From the NCBI RefSeq assembly GCF_022163125.1, contig NZ_CP091881.1, positions 8,574,501 to 8,638,500 of the forward strand: a stretch of DNA of 64,000 bases. The letters run 5' to 3'. The notes beneath the pieces were generated by a model that was not told the DNA's origin, searched no databases, and saw only the letters and a program-made list of their open reading frames with translations. The stretch comes from Paenibacillus sp. HWE-109 (GTDB lineage Bacteria > Bacillota > Bacilli > Paenibacillales > NBRC-103111). Made by a program: the position numbers and the translations under genes. Shown piece by piece: positions 52,060 through 61,686 of this stretch (positions within the stretch are counted from its first letter, which is position 1; each line of letters begins with the position of its first letter).

Positions 52060-53544
52060 CTAGTATTGTTTCATTCTGGATCGAATTCTTGGATCGAAAA
52101 ACGCGTACAAAATGTCGATCACGACATTGACGATAGAGATCGTAATAGCGGTATAGATGACACCGCCCATGATGCTGGGGATATCAGGGATGAACTGCTT
52201 GTCCACGATGTAGCTTCCAATCCCGTTGATATTGAAAACTTTCTCTGTGACAGCCGCTCCACCGAGCATGCCGCCGAATTGAAGTCCGATGACTGTAATA
52301 ATCGGAATGAGCGCATTGCCTACAGCATGCTTCCACAGCACTTGACTGCGCGTTAACCCTTTGGCCCGGGCTGTCGTAATATAATCCTCGTGGATGACCT
52401 CGAGCGTGGAAGAGCGCGTCATTCGGGCTACTGCGGCCGTAAGACCTGTTCCTAATACGATAATTGGCATAATCATCGTCAACGCGTTCTGCGGATTATA
52501 GGTAGCGGGAAGCCAATGCAGCTTGATGGAGAAATTCAAGATAAGAATCAACCCTTGCCAGAAGTTAGGGATCGACAATCCGATCAGAGCAAGCAACATG
52601 AACGTATAGTCAAAGAAAGAGTTCGACCGAGTAGCAGATATTAAGCCAATCGGCAGGGCGATCAAGACGGCTATGATCGTTGAGATCACGGTCAAAGTCA
52701 GTGTCACAGGAAACTTGGCGGCGATCGAAGTGGTAACATCCTCGCTGCCTGCGAATGACTTGCCTAAATCAAAAGTAAGAATGCCTCGGAACGTATGCCA
52801 GAGCTGAGCCAAATACGGCTGATCCAGTCCATAAAGCTTGTTGAATGCGCTAATTTGCTCAGGAGTCGCGGTTTCCCCAATAATATTGGCGGCAGGATTC
52901 ATTGGCGACAAATATAGAATGGTAAAAACGAGAAAGGCAACGCCGAAAATGACAAAGACGGTCATTACGAGCCGCTCTATAATGTATTTCAGATATGCGC
53001 TGCTATAAATGAACATAAGCGCGTACATGATAAAGCCAAGAACAATGGATATAGCCAGAAATACCGGGTTTTGAAGCAGCTCCGTAAAAGTACCTGAGTA
53101 ACTGACCAGTGATTGGCCGTTCTTATTCTGCTCATCGGCAAGTTGAGTCCGTAACGCCTCTCTGAATTTGCTCTCCGCAATCCGATTAGCTTCGCGATCC
53201 AGTTTCTCCGGGTCAATGGTTTGATTGAAGAATTGGTGTTTGCGTTCAAGTTGTTCTTTCGCCTCTGCAAACAGATGGTCCCGGTAGCCGGAAGACGTCC
53301 ATTCCCGTTCTATCTTGTCCAGCGCGGCCTTGTGCATACTTAGCTTCTTGCGGCGCAGATAGACTAGATAGATGATTAGATGCACCGGGGCTCCTGCCAG
53401 CAGAAGCAGATAACGGTAAGTAGGATGCAATAGCATTTTGTAAAAGATGTTCCCAAGTCGGTCGACTAGACGGGAATCCGTTGCGACAGTGTGCCCGGTC
53501 AAGTTCGTGTGCTCCTTTTTGTCGGTCAGTTTTATATATTGCAT
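52060..53544 (-). CDS. Peptide/nickel-type ABC permease (DppB/OppB-like) with N-terminal extension
   Basis: A 494-residue permease, against about 310-340 for the family. The normal DppB part begins at about residue 187 (YIIERLVMTVFVIFGVAF), with the usual SFAGSEDV loop, EDYITTARAKGLTRSQVLWKHA docking loop (core YITTARAKGL) and C-terminus FFDPRIRSRM. The added 185 residues hold one helix at 44-63, a long charged and probably coiled-coil stretch at about 65-145, and another helix at 161-185. The extension is thus membrane-tethered at both ends. ATG 53544 has a weak ribosome site; a TTG at 53502 is preceded by AAGGAG and is a serious alternative start. Confidence 0.87.
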   Translation of the reverse strand: MQYIKLTDKKEHTNLTGHTVATDSRLVDRLGNIFYKMLLHPTYRYLLLLAGAPVHLIIYLVYLRRKKLSMHKAALDKIEREWTSSGYRDHLFAEAKEQLERKHQFFNQTIDPEKLDREANRIAESKFREALRTQLADEQNKNGQSLVSYSGTFTELLQNPVFLAISIVLGFIMYALMFIYSSAYLKYIIERLVMTVFVIFGVAFLVFTILYLSPMNPAANIIGETATPEQISAFNKLYGLDQPYLAQLWHTFRGILTFDLGKSFAGSEDVTTSIAAKFPVTLTLTVISTIIAVLIALPIGLISATRSNSFFDYTFMLLALIGLSIPNFWQGLILILNFSIKLHWLPATYNPQNALTMIMPIIVLGTGLTAAVARMTRSSTLEVIHEDYITTARAKGLTRSQVLWKHAVGNALIPIITVIGLQFGGMLGGAAVTEKVFNINGIGSYIVDKQFIPDIPSIMGGVIYTAITISIVNVVIDILYAFFDPRIRSRMKQY

Positions 53545-53564
53545 TATTCCGATCGATATAGTAG

Positions 53565-53593
53565 ATTTTAAGGTGAGAAGCGAAAAATGTCAA
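53565..53593 (-). promoter_or_regulatory. Sigma-A promoter of the permuted ABC transporter operon
   Basis: On the minus strand TTGACA (53593-53588), a 17-base spacer and TAAAAT (53570-53565) make a near-consensus promoter. Transcription would start roughly 14 bases before ATG 53544, leaving a very short leader for that start but enough for the TTG at 53502. Confidence 0.75.
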
Positions 53594-53660
53594 TAATACG
53601 CGAAATATTATTTCTTATGGTTGCTATCCATTGAAGTTATATTTTAACATGTAATTGTAA

Positions 53661-53689
53661 TTGATAGAACTTTCTTTTTAATTTATCCA
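53661..53689 (+). promoter_or_regulatory. Candidate promoter of the double ATPase gene
   Basis: TTGATA, a 17-base spacer and TATCCA, 18 bases before ATG 53707. It is divergent from the permease promoter, with about 67 bases between the two -35 boxes. Confidence 0.45.
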
Positions 53690-53706
53690 CATACAAAGGT
53701 GATCAT

Positions 53707-55443
53707 ATGACGTCAATCTTAGAAGTAAAGCAGTTGTCTGTCTCATTCTATTCGCGCGATAAGGAAGTTGAAGCCGTTCGTAATGTAAGTTTCTCCGTTC
53801 GCGAGGGCGAGACTTTGGGCATCGTAGGGGAATCCGGCAGTGGAAAAAGCGTAACAGCCCGCACAATAATGCGGTTATTGCCATCTCCACCCTCGATGGT
53901 GAAGGGGGGCGAGGTTCTCTTTCAAGGAAAGAATCTGGCGGATAAGTCGGATTCGGAGATGGAGGAGATTCGCGGTCGCGATATCGGAATGATCTTCCAA
54001 GATCCGATGTCCTCTTTGAATCCGACGATGCGTATCGGTCGGCAGATTGAAGAGAGTCTGATCAAACATCGGAAACTTGGCAAGCAGCAAGCACAGAATG
54101 AAGCGATTCAGATGCTGAAACTGGTCGGCATCCCTAACGCAGAAGCCCGCTATCTCCAGTATCCCCATGAGTTCTCGGGGGGCATGCGCCAGCGGGTGAT
54201 GATCGCGATCGCGCTTGCTTGCCGACCGTCACTGCTTATCGCAGATGAGCCGACGACTTCGCTCGACGTAACCATTCAGGCGCAAATTCTGCACCAGATG
54301 AAGGAAATTCAGCGCCAACTCGGCACGTCGATCATCCTGATTACGCATGATCTGGGTGTCGTTGCCGGCATGTGCGACCGCGTTGTCGTCATGAAGGATG
54401 GCGAGGTCGTGGAAACGGGCACGACGGAGGAGATCTTTTCGGCGCCTAAGCACCCCTATACGGTACGTCTGCTGAATGCATTGCCTCGGCTTGACGAGAA
54501 GAAGAAACCCAAGCTGGCCTCTGCGGTTAGCCGTTCGGCAGATGATCGTCCCTTGTTGGAGGTTCGATCGCTTAAACAGCATTTCAATCTGGGCAAAGGC
54601 CAGATCATCAAAGCTGTCAATGATATCAGCTTCGATATCCGTGCGGGAGAGACGCTTGGCGTTGTTGGCGAGTCAGGCTGCGGCAAATCGACCACGGGTC
54701 GGACGATCTTGCGGTTGAATGAAGCGACGGGTGGGGAGGTACTCTACAAGGGTATCCCGCTTAACCGCTTATCCCGCAAAGAGATGAAAATCATGCGCCG
54801 CCATATGCAGATGATCTTCCAGGACCCTTATGCTTCGCTAAATCCGCGTCTGCGGATTGCCGACATCATCGGCGAAGCGCTGGACCTTCATCAGATGACG
54901 AGCAGCAAGCAGGAGCGGCAGCATCGGATAGAGGAACTGCTCGAGATGGTCGGTCTCAGTGCATCCCATGCGATGCGTTACCCGCATGAGTTCTCGGGCG
55001 GGCAGCGGCAGCGGATCGGAATTGCCCGCACACTGGCAGTCGAGCCGGAGTTTATCGTCTGCGATGAGCCGCTCTCAGCCCTGGATGTCTCCATCCAGGC
55101 ACAGATTGTGAAGCTGCTGGAAGAACTGCAGCAGCGGCTGGGGTTGACCTACCTCTTTATCGCCCATGACCTCTCGATGGTCAAGCATATCAGCGACCGT
55201 GTAGCGGTCATGTACAAGGGCAAGATCGTGGAGTTGGCGGAGAGCGAAGAGCTGTATGCGAACCCGCTGCACGCATATACCAAATCGCTGCTTGCGGCGA
55301 TTCCGGTTCCCGATCCGGCGGTGGAATCACGCAAGGCGTTCGTGCCGCTGATCGATTCGAGCATCCAAGATCCGTATGGGCTGGAGCGTTCGCGGTTCGT
55401 CGAAGTGCAGCCCGGACATTGGCTGGCTGTTGCTGACGCGTAA
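53707..55443 (+). CDS. Fused double ABC ATPase, DppD-DppF/GsiA type
   Basis: A 578-residue cytoplasmic ATPase with two complete nucleotide-binding domains in one chain. Domain 1 has Walker A GESGSGKS (41-48), signature FSGGMRQR and Walker B LLIADEPTTSLD. Domain 2 has GESGCGKS (321-328), FSGGQRQR and FIVCDEPLSALD. Switch histidines follow in ITHDLGVV and IAHDLSMV. Each domain ends with an OppD/OppF-type tail (KHPYTVRLLNALPRL, HAYTKSLLAAIP). Most relatives use two separate proteins. It lies head-to-head with the permease-binding protein operon and is the only ABC ATPase in the window. It very likely powers that system rather than the CUT1 importers. Confidence 0.93.
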   Translation: MTSILEVKQLSVSFYSRDKEVEAVRNVSFSVREGETLGIVGESGSGKSVTARTIMRLLPSPPSMVKGGEVLFQGKNLADKSDSEMEEIRGRDIGMIFQDPMSSLNPTMRIGRQIEESLIKHRKLGKQQAQNEAIQMLKLVGIPNAEARYLQYPHEFSGGMRQRVMIAIALACRPSLLIADEPTTSLDVTIQAQILHQMKEIQRQLGTSIILITHDLGVVAGMCDRVVVMKDGEVVETGTTEEIFSAPKHPYTVRLLNALPRLDEKKKPKLASAVSRSADDRPLLEVRSLKQHFNLGKGQIIKAVNDISFDIRAGETLGVVGESGCGKSTTGRTILRLNEATGGEVLYKGIPLNRLSRKEMKIMRRHMQMIFQDPYASLNPRLRIADIIGEALDLHQMTSSKQERQHRIEELLEMVGLSASHAMRYPHEFSGGQRQRIGIARTLAVEPEFIVCDEPLSALDVSIQAQIVKLLEELQQRLGLTYLFIAHDLSMVKHISDRVAVMYKGKIVELAESEELYANPLHAYTKSLLAAIPVPDPAVESRKAFVPLIDSSIQDPYGLERSRFVEVQPGHWLAVADA

Positions 55444-55509
55444 GCACAATCCGCAAGCGGGAAGCGAACAGCTAGCCAAGATGAATAACAATTTGAATCG
55501 TTTACCTCC

Positions 55510-55538
55510 AACCCGGGTGCCCTGCACCCGGGTTTTTA
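55510..55538 (+). terminator. Rho-independent terminator after the double ATPase
   Basis: AACCCGGGTGC and GCACCCGGGTT form a perfect 11-bp stem with a 3-base loop, followed by TTTT. Confidence 0.92.
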
Positions 55539-55696
55539 TCATGAAAAGAATATCCGCGCAAAAAAGGGATAGTCCCACGAGCAAGGGATGGGGAAAGCAG
55601 CAAGAAGAGATGATTTCCAATTAGGAGGATGCTTGTTAAGTTGGGATTAAGCCCAGTGACAACAAGGCTGACAACAGAAAGGGAGGTGAACGAAGT

Positions 55697-56662
55697 ATGC
55701 TCGCACAACCAGCAGTGCATACCAGAAGCCCCGGAAGCGCCAAACAGATGGCTTCACGAAGATCGTTATGGAAGGATCTGAAGCGCAGGCCGTTTCTCTA
55801 CATGCTGCTTCTTCCAGTCATTGCTTACTTCCTTGTATTTAAGTATTTCCCCCTATATGGAGAAATCATTGCTTTCAAGGACTTTCGGCTCGGCGACGGC
55901 ATTTGGGGGAGTAAATGGGTAGGGCTGGAGCATTTCAATCGATTGCTCCACAGCAGCGATCTGTTTAAGATCGTTCGCAACACGCTTTTATTAAATCTAT
56001 ACGGGCTGATTTTTGGTTTCCCCGTCCCGATAGCACTCGCGATTATGCTGAACGAAGTACGGGTTGAATGGTATAAGCGAGTCGTGCAGAACCTTCTCTA
56101 TTTGCCGCATTTTTTATCGTGGATTATTCTCGGTACGATCGTCATCGGTCTGCTTTCCCCAGGCAGCGGTTTCATCAATTATGTGCTCCAGGCATTCGGA
56201 CTTGATCCGATCTATTTCATGGGGAATACCTTCTGGTGGCCCTTCGTCTATGTGTTCTCCGGAATATGGCGGGACGCCGGCTTCAGCACGATTCTGTATT
56301 TGGCAGCCATGTCCAGCATTGATCCCCATCTGTACGAAGCAGCACGTATAGACGGCGGCGGCAAATTACGGCAAATCTGGCATGTGACGCTTCCTGGCAT
56401 TCGCAGCACGATAGCACTCATGCTTGTTCTCCAAATGGGCCGCATGTTCGACGTAGGCTTCGAGCACGTCTGGGTACTTACCAATCCAATGGTAACAAGC
56501 GTTTCTGACGTGATGAGCACGTACATATATAGGCTCGGGCTCGTCAATCTGCAATACAGCTACACGACGGCGATTGGATTGGTTCAATCCCTTGTAGGTT
56601 TGATCCTCGTGCTTTCGGTGAATCGCATCATCAGGGCAATGGGAGAGCGTGCTTTATGGTAG
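55697..56662 (+). CDS. CUT1 sugar ABC permease, LplB-like
   Basis: A 321-residue first permease of the fourth importer. The LplB signature region is LLPVIAYFLVFKYFPLYGEI and the EAA loop is EAARIDGGGKLRQIWHVTLP. GGGAGGTGA precedes ATG 55697. An orphan AGGAGG at 55623-55628 lies 70 bases upstream, directly abutting an ATG and so not usable as its start site. The leader region 55539-55696 holds no other clear signal. Confidence 0.9.
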   Translation: MLAQPAVHTRSPGSAKQMASRRSLWKDLKRRPFLYMLLLPVIAYFLVFKYFPLYGEIIAFKDFRLGDGIWGSKWVGLEHFNRLLHSSDLFKIVRNTLLLNLYGLIFGFPVPIALAIMLNEVRVEWYKRVVQNLLYLPHFLSWIILGTIVIGLLSPGSGFINYVLQAFGLDPIYFMGNTFWWPFVYVFSGIWRDAGFSTILYLAAMSSIDPHLYEAARIDGGGKLRQIWHVTLPGIRSTIALMLVLQMGRMFDVGFEHVWVLTNPMVTSVSDVMSTYIYRLGLVNLQYSYTTAIGLVQSLVGLILVLSVNRIIRAMGERALW

Positions 56663-56712
56663 CGAAGGGTGCAGAAGGCAGCAAATTCAATCACCGAAAG
56701 GAGGGGCTGCGA

Positions 56713-57582
56713 ATGGTCGTTTGGAAGGAGCGCGTGCCCCGCTTACTACTTTATTTCATCTTGGGATTATGCACGTTCTCGACGCTGTTCCCGTTTCTGA
56801 ATGTGCTGGCGGTTTCACTCAGCTCAGGCGAAGCCATACGTGCCGGCAGCGTTTCGATATGGCCACGGCAGTTTACATGGGATGCTTATCGCAATTTGAT
56901 CGATGACGGTCAGCTCTTCATCGCGATGAAAAACACGGTCGTGATGACCGTTGTCGGCACCTCGCTGAACATGCTGGTTACGATCATGGCGGCTTATCCG
57001 CTATCGAAACTGGATTTGCGCGGACGGGGTCTTGTTCTGGGCATGATTATTTTCACCATGCTGTTCACAGGAGGGCTAATACCACAGTTTCTACTCATCA
57101 AAAACTTGGGACTGATGAATACATATTGGTCGCTGTGGTTGTCTGGCCTTCTCAGCACATACAATTTCTTCGTCCTCAAGACGTTCTTCGAAGGTCTGCC
57201 GAGCGAGCTTGAGGAGTCGGCCGCTATCGATGGGGCGAAGGACTGGGTTGTGCTTGTGCGTATCGTCCTTCCGCTGGCCCTTCCGGTGCTCGCAGCATTG
57301 ACGCTTTTCTACGCGGTTGGATGGTGGAATGCGTATTACAACGTGCTCATCTTCATTAAAAGTTCAACCCAAATGTCGCTCATGGTGAAGCTCTACCAGA
57401 TGATCGACAACCTCGATCCCGCACTGTTAATTGGAGACTCGACGAACGCGAACAATGCGCTGCCGCCGGAAGGCGTGCGTGCGGGAGCAGCGATGCTGGC
57501 TTCGCTGCCGATTCTGATCATTTATCCGTTTCTGCAAAAATATTTCGTCAAAGGCGTATTGATGGGTTCCGTCAAAGGCTAG
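56713..57582 (+). CDS. CUT1 sugar ABC permease, LplC/YtcP-like
   Basis: A 289-residue partner permease with the EAA loop ESAAIDGAKDWVVLVRIVLP and C-terminus KYFVKGVLMGSVKG. ATG 56713 follows AAAGGAGGGG. A longer frame from 56656 would overlap the previous gene by seven bases but has no ribosome site. The binding protein follows after 85 bases, which include a small GGCGCTAAGCGCC palindrome and a TATAAT, so a secondary promoter there is possible. Confidence 0.9.
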   Translation: MVVWKERVPRLLLYFILGLCTFSTLFPFLNVLAVSLSSGEAIRAGSVSIWPRQFTWDAYRNLIDDGQLFIAMKNTVVMTVVGTSLNMLVTIMAAYPLSKLDLRGRGLVLGMIIFTMLFTGGLIPQFLLIKNLGLMNTYWSLWLSGLLSTYNFFVLKTFFEGLPSELEESAAIDGAKDWVVLVRIVLPLALPVLAALTLFYAVGWWNAYYNVLIFIKSSTQMSLMVKLYQMIDNLDPALLIGDSTNANNALPPEGVRAGAAMLASLPILIIYPFLQKYFVKGVLMGSVKG

Positions 57583-57667
57583 CTTGATGGGCAAACAGGT
57601 TTGGTCAACGGTTCATAATGGCGCTAAGCGCCTTGTGATATAATTTATTCAAACGGGAGGTCATCGT

Positions 57668-59263
57668 ATGAAGAGAACAAAACGATGGGTGTTGGGTTCA
57701 ACGATTTTGGCAATGACGTTGGGTGCGGCTTTAGCTGGCTGCGCAAAATCCGAAGAAGGTGCGAGCGGTAGTCCGGCTCCATCCGCAGCAGGCAAGGTGG
57801 AAGACAAGTACGATAAGCTGCCGAAGGCTGTTAGCGTTTCCATGTATGACCGAGGTGCCGTGGCCGCCGAGGAAGGCTCCTATGAGCAGAACCGCTGGAC
57901 CAAATGGATTCAGGAGCAATCTGGTGTTCAGGTTAAATATGTACCGGTTCCCCGCAATCAGGCGCAGGATAAGCTGAATACGCTGATTGCTTCTGGCGAA
58001 GCGCCGGATTTGATTTGGGAATATGACCGCAACTATATCGGCACGCTGGTTTCGCAAGGCGTCGTGCAACCGATCGATGATTACATCAATCAGTACAGCA
58101 CGGTGATTAAGAATTATATCAACGACAATCCAGAATTGAAGCCGCTTATGACCTTCGATGGCAAAATATACGGGATCACGACCAAGCGGCCATTGAACGG
58201 CTTGGCTAACGGCGGCATGTGGATTCGGCAGGATTGGCTGGATAAGGTTGGCATGAAGGCACCGACGACCGAAGAAGAGTTCTTCGCCGTAACCAAAGCC
58301 TTTAAGGAGAAAGGGTTGTCCGGAAATACGAACGCGCCTGTCGTTTCGATGTTTGTTTGGCCAAACGTGATCACTGGCCTATATGCGACACATAGCACGC
58401 AATGGTACCTTGATGGCGGTAAAATGGTTAATTCGAGGGTCGTTGACCGCAATGTCGGCGCTATTAACTTCGAACGCAAGCTGTATGAGAACGTGTACAT
58501 TGATAAGGAATATTTGACGGATAAAAATAGCCAGAAGATGATGGCCGACTGGGCGCAAGGCAAATCAGGCATCCTGATCGGTACCGTTGGCAATGGCATT
58601 GATACCTATATGAAAGATCTCATGAAGAATTTCCCAGATGCGAATCCGGTGCCATTAGCAGCCTTCTCAACGCAGTACGGGAAGTTCGGCTCTTACCAAG
58701 AAACACCGGCCAATATTTATGTAGCGTTCAATAAAAACATGAAAAATCCAAAGGCTGCGATCCAATATCTCGACTGGTTGCTGGATAAAGGCTGGTACAC
58801 ACTGGCAAACGGCATTGAAAACACGCATTTCAGATTAGTGAATGGCGTTCCACAAGTGATTGATGCGGACAAATTTAAGAAGGAAGTTGCATATGCAGGT
58901 GAATATGCGATCTTAAGAAACGATGCGAAGACGTTCAAACTAGAAGATTTGATGGTGAAAGCCCCACAGGATCCGCTTTCGCAGCGCTGGGCGAAGTTGA
59001 ACGCCGAAGCGATGAAGACATCACTTAGCGTACCGTTCCGTCGGGATATTCCCTACTCTCCGAATTCTCCGGAAATCAGCAACGTGTTTGCGAGCATCGA
59101 GCCTAAGCTGATCGAGATCCGCACGCGAGCGATTGTCAAAGGCGATATTACGCCAGAGCAAGCGCTGGAAATGATCCGTAAGGAGTACAAGAGTGCTGGC
59201 GGCGACAAAGCCGATCAAATCGCGCAAGAATGGTACGAGAAAAATAAAGCGAATTTCAAATAA
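57668..59263 (+). CDS. Extracellular sugar-binding lipoprotein, LplA-like
   Basis: A 531-residue lipoprotein; lipobox LAGC with mature Cys25. The binding domain opens with AVSVSMYDRGAVAAEEGSYE, an N-terminus common in LplA-like proteins linked to pectic oligosaccharides, and contains WIRQDWLDKVGMKAPTTEEE. The C-terminus (PEQALEMIRKEYKSAGGDKA) resembles that of its family. GGGAGG precedes ATG 57668. It is followed by a membrane-bound AraC regulator, probably sensing the same sugars. Confidence 0.9.
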   Translation: MKRTKRWVLGSTILAMTLGAALAGCAKSEEGASGSPAPSAAGKVEDKYDKLPKAVSVSMYDRGAVAAEEGSYEQNRWTKWIQEQSGVQVKYVPVPRNQAQDKLNTLIASGEAPDLIWEYDRNYIGTLVSQGVVQPIDDYINQYSTVIKNYINDNPELKPLMTFDGKIYGITTKRPLNGLANGGMWIRQDWLDKVGMKAPTTEEEFFAVTKAFKEKGLSGNTNAPVVSMFVWPNVITGLYATHSTQWYLDGGKMVNSRVVDRNVGAINFERKLYENVYIDKEYLTDKNSQKMMADWAQGKSGILIGTVGNGIDTYMKDLMKNFPDANPVPLAAFSTQYGKFGSYQETPANIYVAFNKNMKNPKAAIQYLDWLLDKGWYTLANGIENTHFRLVNGVPQVIDADKFKKEVAYAGEYAILRNDAKTFKLEDLMVKAPQDPLSQRWAKLNAEAMKTSLSVPFRRDIPYSPNSPEISNVFASIEPKLIEIRTRAIVKGDITPEQALEMIRKEYKSAGGDKADQIAQEWYEKNKANFK

Positions 59264-59302
59264 CAGGATGTTGATTTAGTAAGAACTCGGGGGGGCAAAG
59301 GC

Positions 59303-61663
59303 ATGTTTTGGCGACAAAAGAGAAGCCGTTCGAAGCGCGCGCTGTCGATTATTTTGCTTTTTTTGAGCCTATGTATTGTTTCGACAGCAGGCCTGTCCTA
59401 TTTCATCACGACCGACCATCTGGAGGCAGAAGTCGAGCAAACGAACATGTCGTTGCTCCACGAGGTAAACAGTAAGCTGCTGCTGGTGCTGAAGGCCGTT
59501 GACGCTGAAGCGATGCAATTTCTACGCAGCCGTGATATGAGGATGTTCATGGAGGATGATGCTGCCGATCAGCAGGATACGATTAATATCAATACGCGAA
59601 TTGGGGATATGCTGCTGAGCAATGACACCATTTTTTCAATCGATCTGTATTCCTATGCCAAAAAGCGTTGGTCGCAGACGAACCCATTTCAAACGGCGGA
59701 GCCTGGTCTTGATTATCAATGGATTAACGCGTTCGAGCGCTATAAAGGCTTTTATCAGTGGGTTGGTACACGTAAGCTTTCGCTGGATGAGGCAGGCAAC
59801 ATTCGGCAAAATGTGATGACGTTGATTCGCTCCTATCCGCTTACACATGGGGATGGATACCGCAAAGGTGCTGTGGCTTTCAATGTGGATGAGCGATCGA
59901 TTTACAATTTAATTGGAAATGCGATAGATCCTTCATTTGGCTACTTGTTCCTGGCAGATGCGGAGGGGACGATTCTCAGTCATGGTGATAAATCTATGAT
60001 TGGCGCGAAGGCAAGCGAGTTTCTCTGGTCAAAAGAAATGAAGATGCGGGATGAAGGGACGTTCCGTACCAAAGTTAATGGGTTTAACCGAACGGTCTTC
60101 TATATGAAAAGTCCCTATACGGGTTGGGAAATTATTAGTGTGGTATCCGATGCTGAGCTTAGCAAGCCGCTGGTACAGGTGCGAAACACATTGTTTGGTA
60201 TTTCTATCCTCTTATTGCTTCTAGCCGGAGGTATGTCGGTGGTGCTCAACAGCTGGATGTTCCGGCCGGTGAACCGGGTTCTTACGAATGTGACGAAGCA
60301 GTTGCAGGCGTATGGCCGCTATGAAAGACAAGATGAGTATTCGGCAGAGGATGAGTTCAGCGGAATTGAAGTATCCTTATCGTATATCTTGGCAGACAGC
60401 AATCGACTGTATAAACAAATGCGGGAAACGCAGCCGGTTATCAAATGGCGGCTTGTGATGGATGCCTTGATCGGCGCACGTCAAAATCCGGCAGAGCTAC
60501 TTCCCAATCTTGAAGCGATCGGATATCCTCTACATGCGCTGCAGTTTATCGTTATGGTTGCGGAGTTTGACCGTAAATCGGTGATTGCAACTCCGCAGGA
60601 TCTGCAACTGTATAGCTATGCGCTCTGCAATGTGGCGGAGGAGATGATCAATACCGAGTATCGAGGGGTTGCCATTGAAGCGCGGGATGGCATGGTCGTT
60701 ATTGTCATCAGTTTTGACGAAGCGGACGGGGAAGCTAACTTACTGCGGACGCTGGCGGTAGCTGAGTTGATTAAGAGCTACGTGGAGGAAAAGTTCAAAC
60801 AGACGATTTCGCTTGGGCTCGGCCGTATGATGCAAGAGATTGGCATGCTTCAGCAGTCTTATCATGACGCAATATCGGCGCTGTCCTACAAGATGATTCT
60901 CGGAGGCAATGCGATTATTTCCAGCGAAGATATTCGCGAGCCGGCAAGCGGAGAGTTCATGCGGCTGCTTGGCCTGACGGATGGGATTGTTGACTCGCTG
61001 CGCTTGACAGACAGCGAGAAAATGACGAAGCAGACGGAGCGCTGGTTCGGTGAGATGGCTGGCAGTGGGGCTGCGCCTGATATGATACGGCAACTGGTTG
61101 TACATTTCATGATGAAGGCGGCCAAAGTTGTAGGCGAGATCGATCCGGCGCTGCTCGAAGAGGCGCCTTCACATCGGCTATTCGATCTGCTGAGCCAATA
61201 CGAAAGCATCCATGAATTGTCGGATTACGTCATCGAGCAGCTTGCTCGATATGCAATGCAGATTGAGGAAAGACGCAGCAATCGAGAGCGAAACGATGTT
61301 GTTGAGCGGATCACCGCTTTTATCGATATCCACTATATGCACAGTGATCTGTCATTAAATTATTTGGCAAGCGAGTTCAAACTGAGCGCATCGCATGTGA
61401 GCCGAATTTTCAAGGAGCATACGGAAAGAAATTTCATTGATTATTTGATGGATATTCGCATGAGGAAAGCGAAGGAATTGCTCGCAGACACCGAGATGCT
61501 GATCCGCGATGTTTCCGGAGCGGTCGGCTACACCAACGTCAACAGCTTCGTGCGAATTTTCAAGAAAAGCACGGGGTTTACGCCAGGCGAATATCGGGAA
61601 CGGGAGCAAGCGCTGCTCAGAGGAGCAGAGGGCGCTGTTAAAACAGCCGATTCCACCAAATAA
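59303..61663 (+). CDS. Membrane-anchored AraC regulator with extracellular sensor (YtdP/YesS-like)
   Basis: A 786-residue single-protein sensor-regulator. TM1 (about 13-35, SIILLFLSLCIVSTAGLSYF) is followed by a Cache-like extracellular domain (about 36-292, with GYLFLADAEGTILSHGDKS). TM2 (about 296-320) leads to a cytoplasmic linker and a region similar to the middle of YesN-type regulators. The C-terminal AraC double HTH is at about 666-770 (FKLSASHVSRIFKEHTERNF, KKSTGFTPGEYRERE). It needs no histidine kinase and none is present nearby. The start ATG 59303 follows GGGGGG. It lies between importer and lyase genes and is the likely activator of both. Confidence 0.88.
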   Translation: MFWRQKRSRSKRALSIILLFLSLCIVSTAGLSYFITTDHLEAEVEQTNMSLLHEVNSKLLLVLKAVDAEAMQFLRSRDMRMFMEDDAADQQDTININTRIGDMLLSNDTIFSIDLYSYAKKRWSQTNPFQTAEPGLDYQWINAFERYKGFYQWVGTRKLSLDEAGNIRQNVMTLIRSYPLTHGDGYRKGAVAFNVDERSIYNLIGNAIDPSFGYLFLADAEGTILSHGDKSMIGAKASEFLWSKEMKMRDEGTFRTKVNGFNRTVFYMKSPYTGWEIISVVSDAELSKPLVQVRNTLFGISILLLLLAGGMSVVLNSWMFRPVNRVLTNVTKQLQAYGRYERQDEYSAEDEFSGIEVSLSYILADSNRLYKQMRETQPVIKWRLVMDALIGARQNPAELLPNLEAIGYPLHALQFIVMVAEFDRKSVIATPQDLQLYSYALCNVAEEMINTEYRGVAIEARDGMVVIVISFDEADGEANLLRTLAVAELIKSYVEEKFKQTISLGLGRMMQEIGMLQQSYHDAISALSYKMILGGNAIISSEDIREPASGEFMRLLGLTDGIVDSLRLTDSEKMTKQTERWFGEMAGSGAAPDMIRQLVVHFMMKAAKVVGEIDPALLEEAPSHRLFDLLSQYESIHELSDYVIEQLARYAMQIEERRSNRERNDVVERITAFIDIHYMHSDLSLNYLASEFKLSASHVSRIFKEHTERNFIDYLMDIRMRKAKELLADTEMLIRDVSGAVGYTNVNSFVRIFKKSTGFTPGEYREREQALLRGAEGAVKTADSTK

Positions 61664-61686
61664 TAAGGCAACAGGAGGTACGGGCG

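Noticed and set aside
53735..55511. Several open frames on the minus strand within the double ATPase gene
   Set aside because: They are antisense shadows of a gene with full Walker A, signature and Walker B motifs.
55629..55781. Leader peptide gene of about 51 codons upstream of the fourth importer
   Set aside because: AGGAGG directly abuts its ATG with no spacing, and the frame overlaps the permease start; translation is unlikely.
57601..57644. TTGGTC..TATAAT promoter before the fourth binding protein
   Set aside because: The two boxes are about 32 bases apart and no better -35 is present, so it is not listed as a feature.
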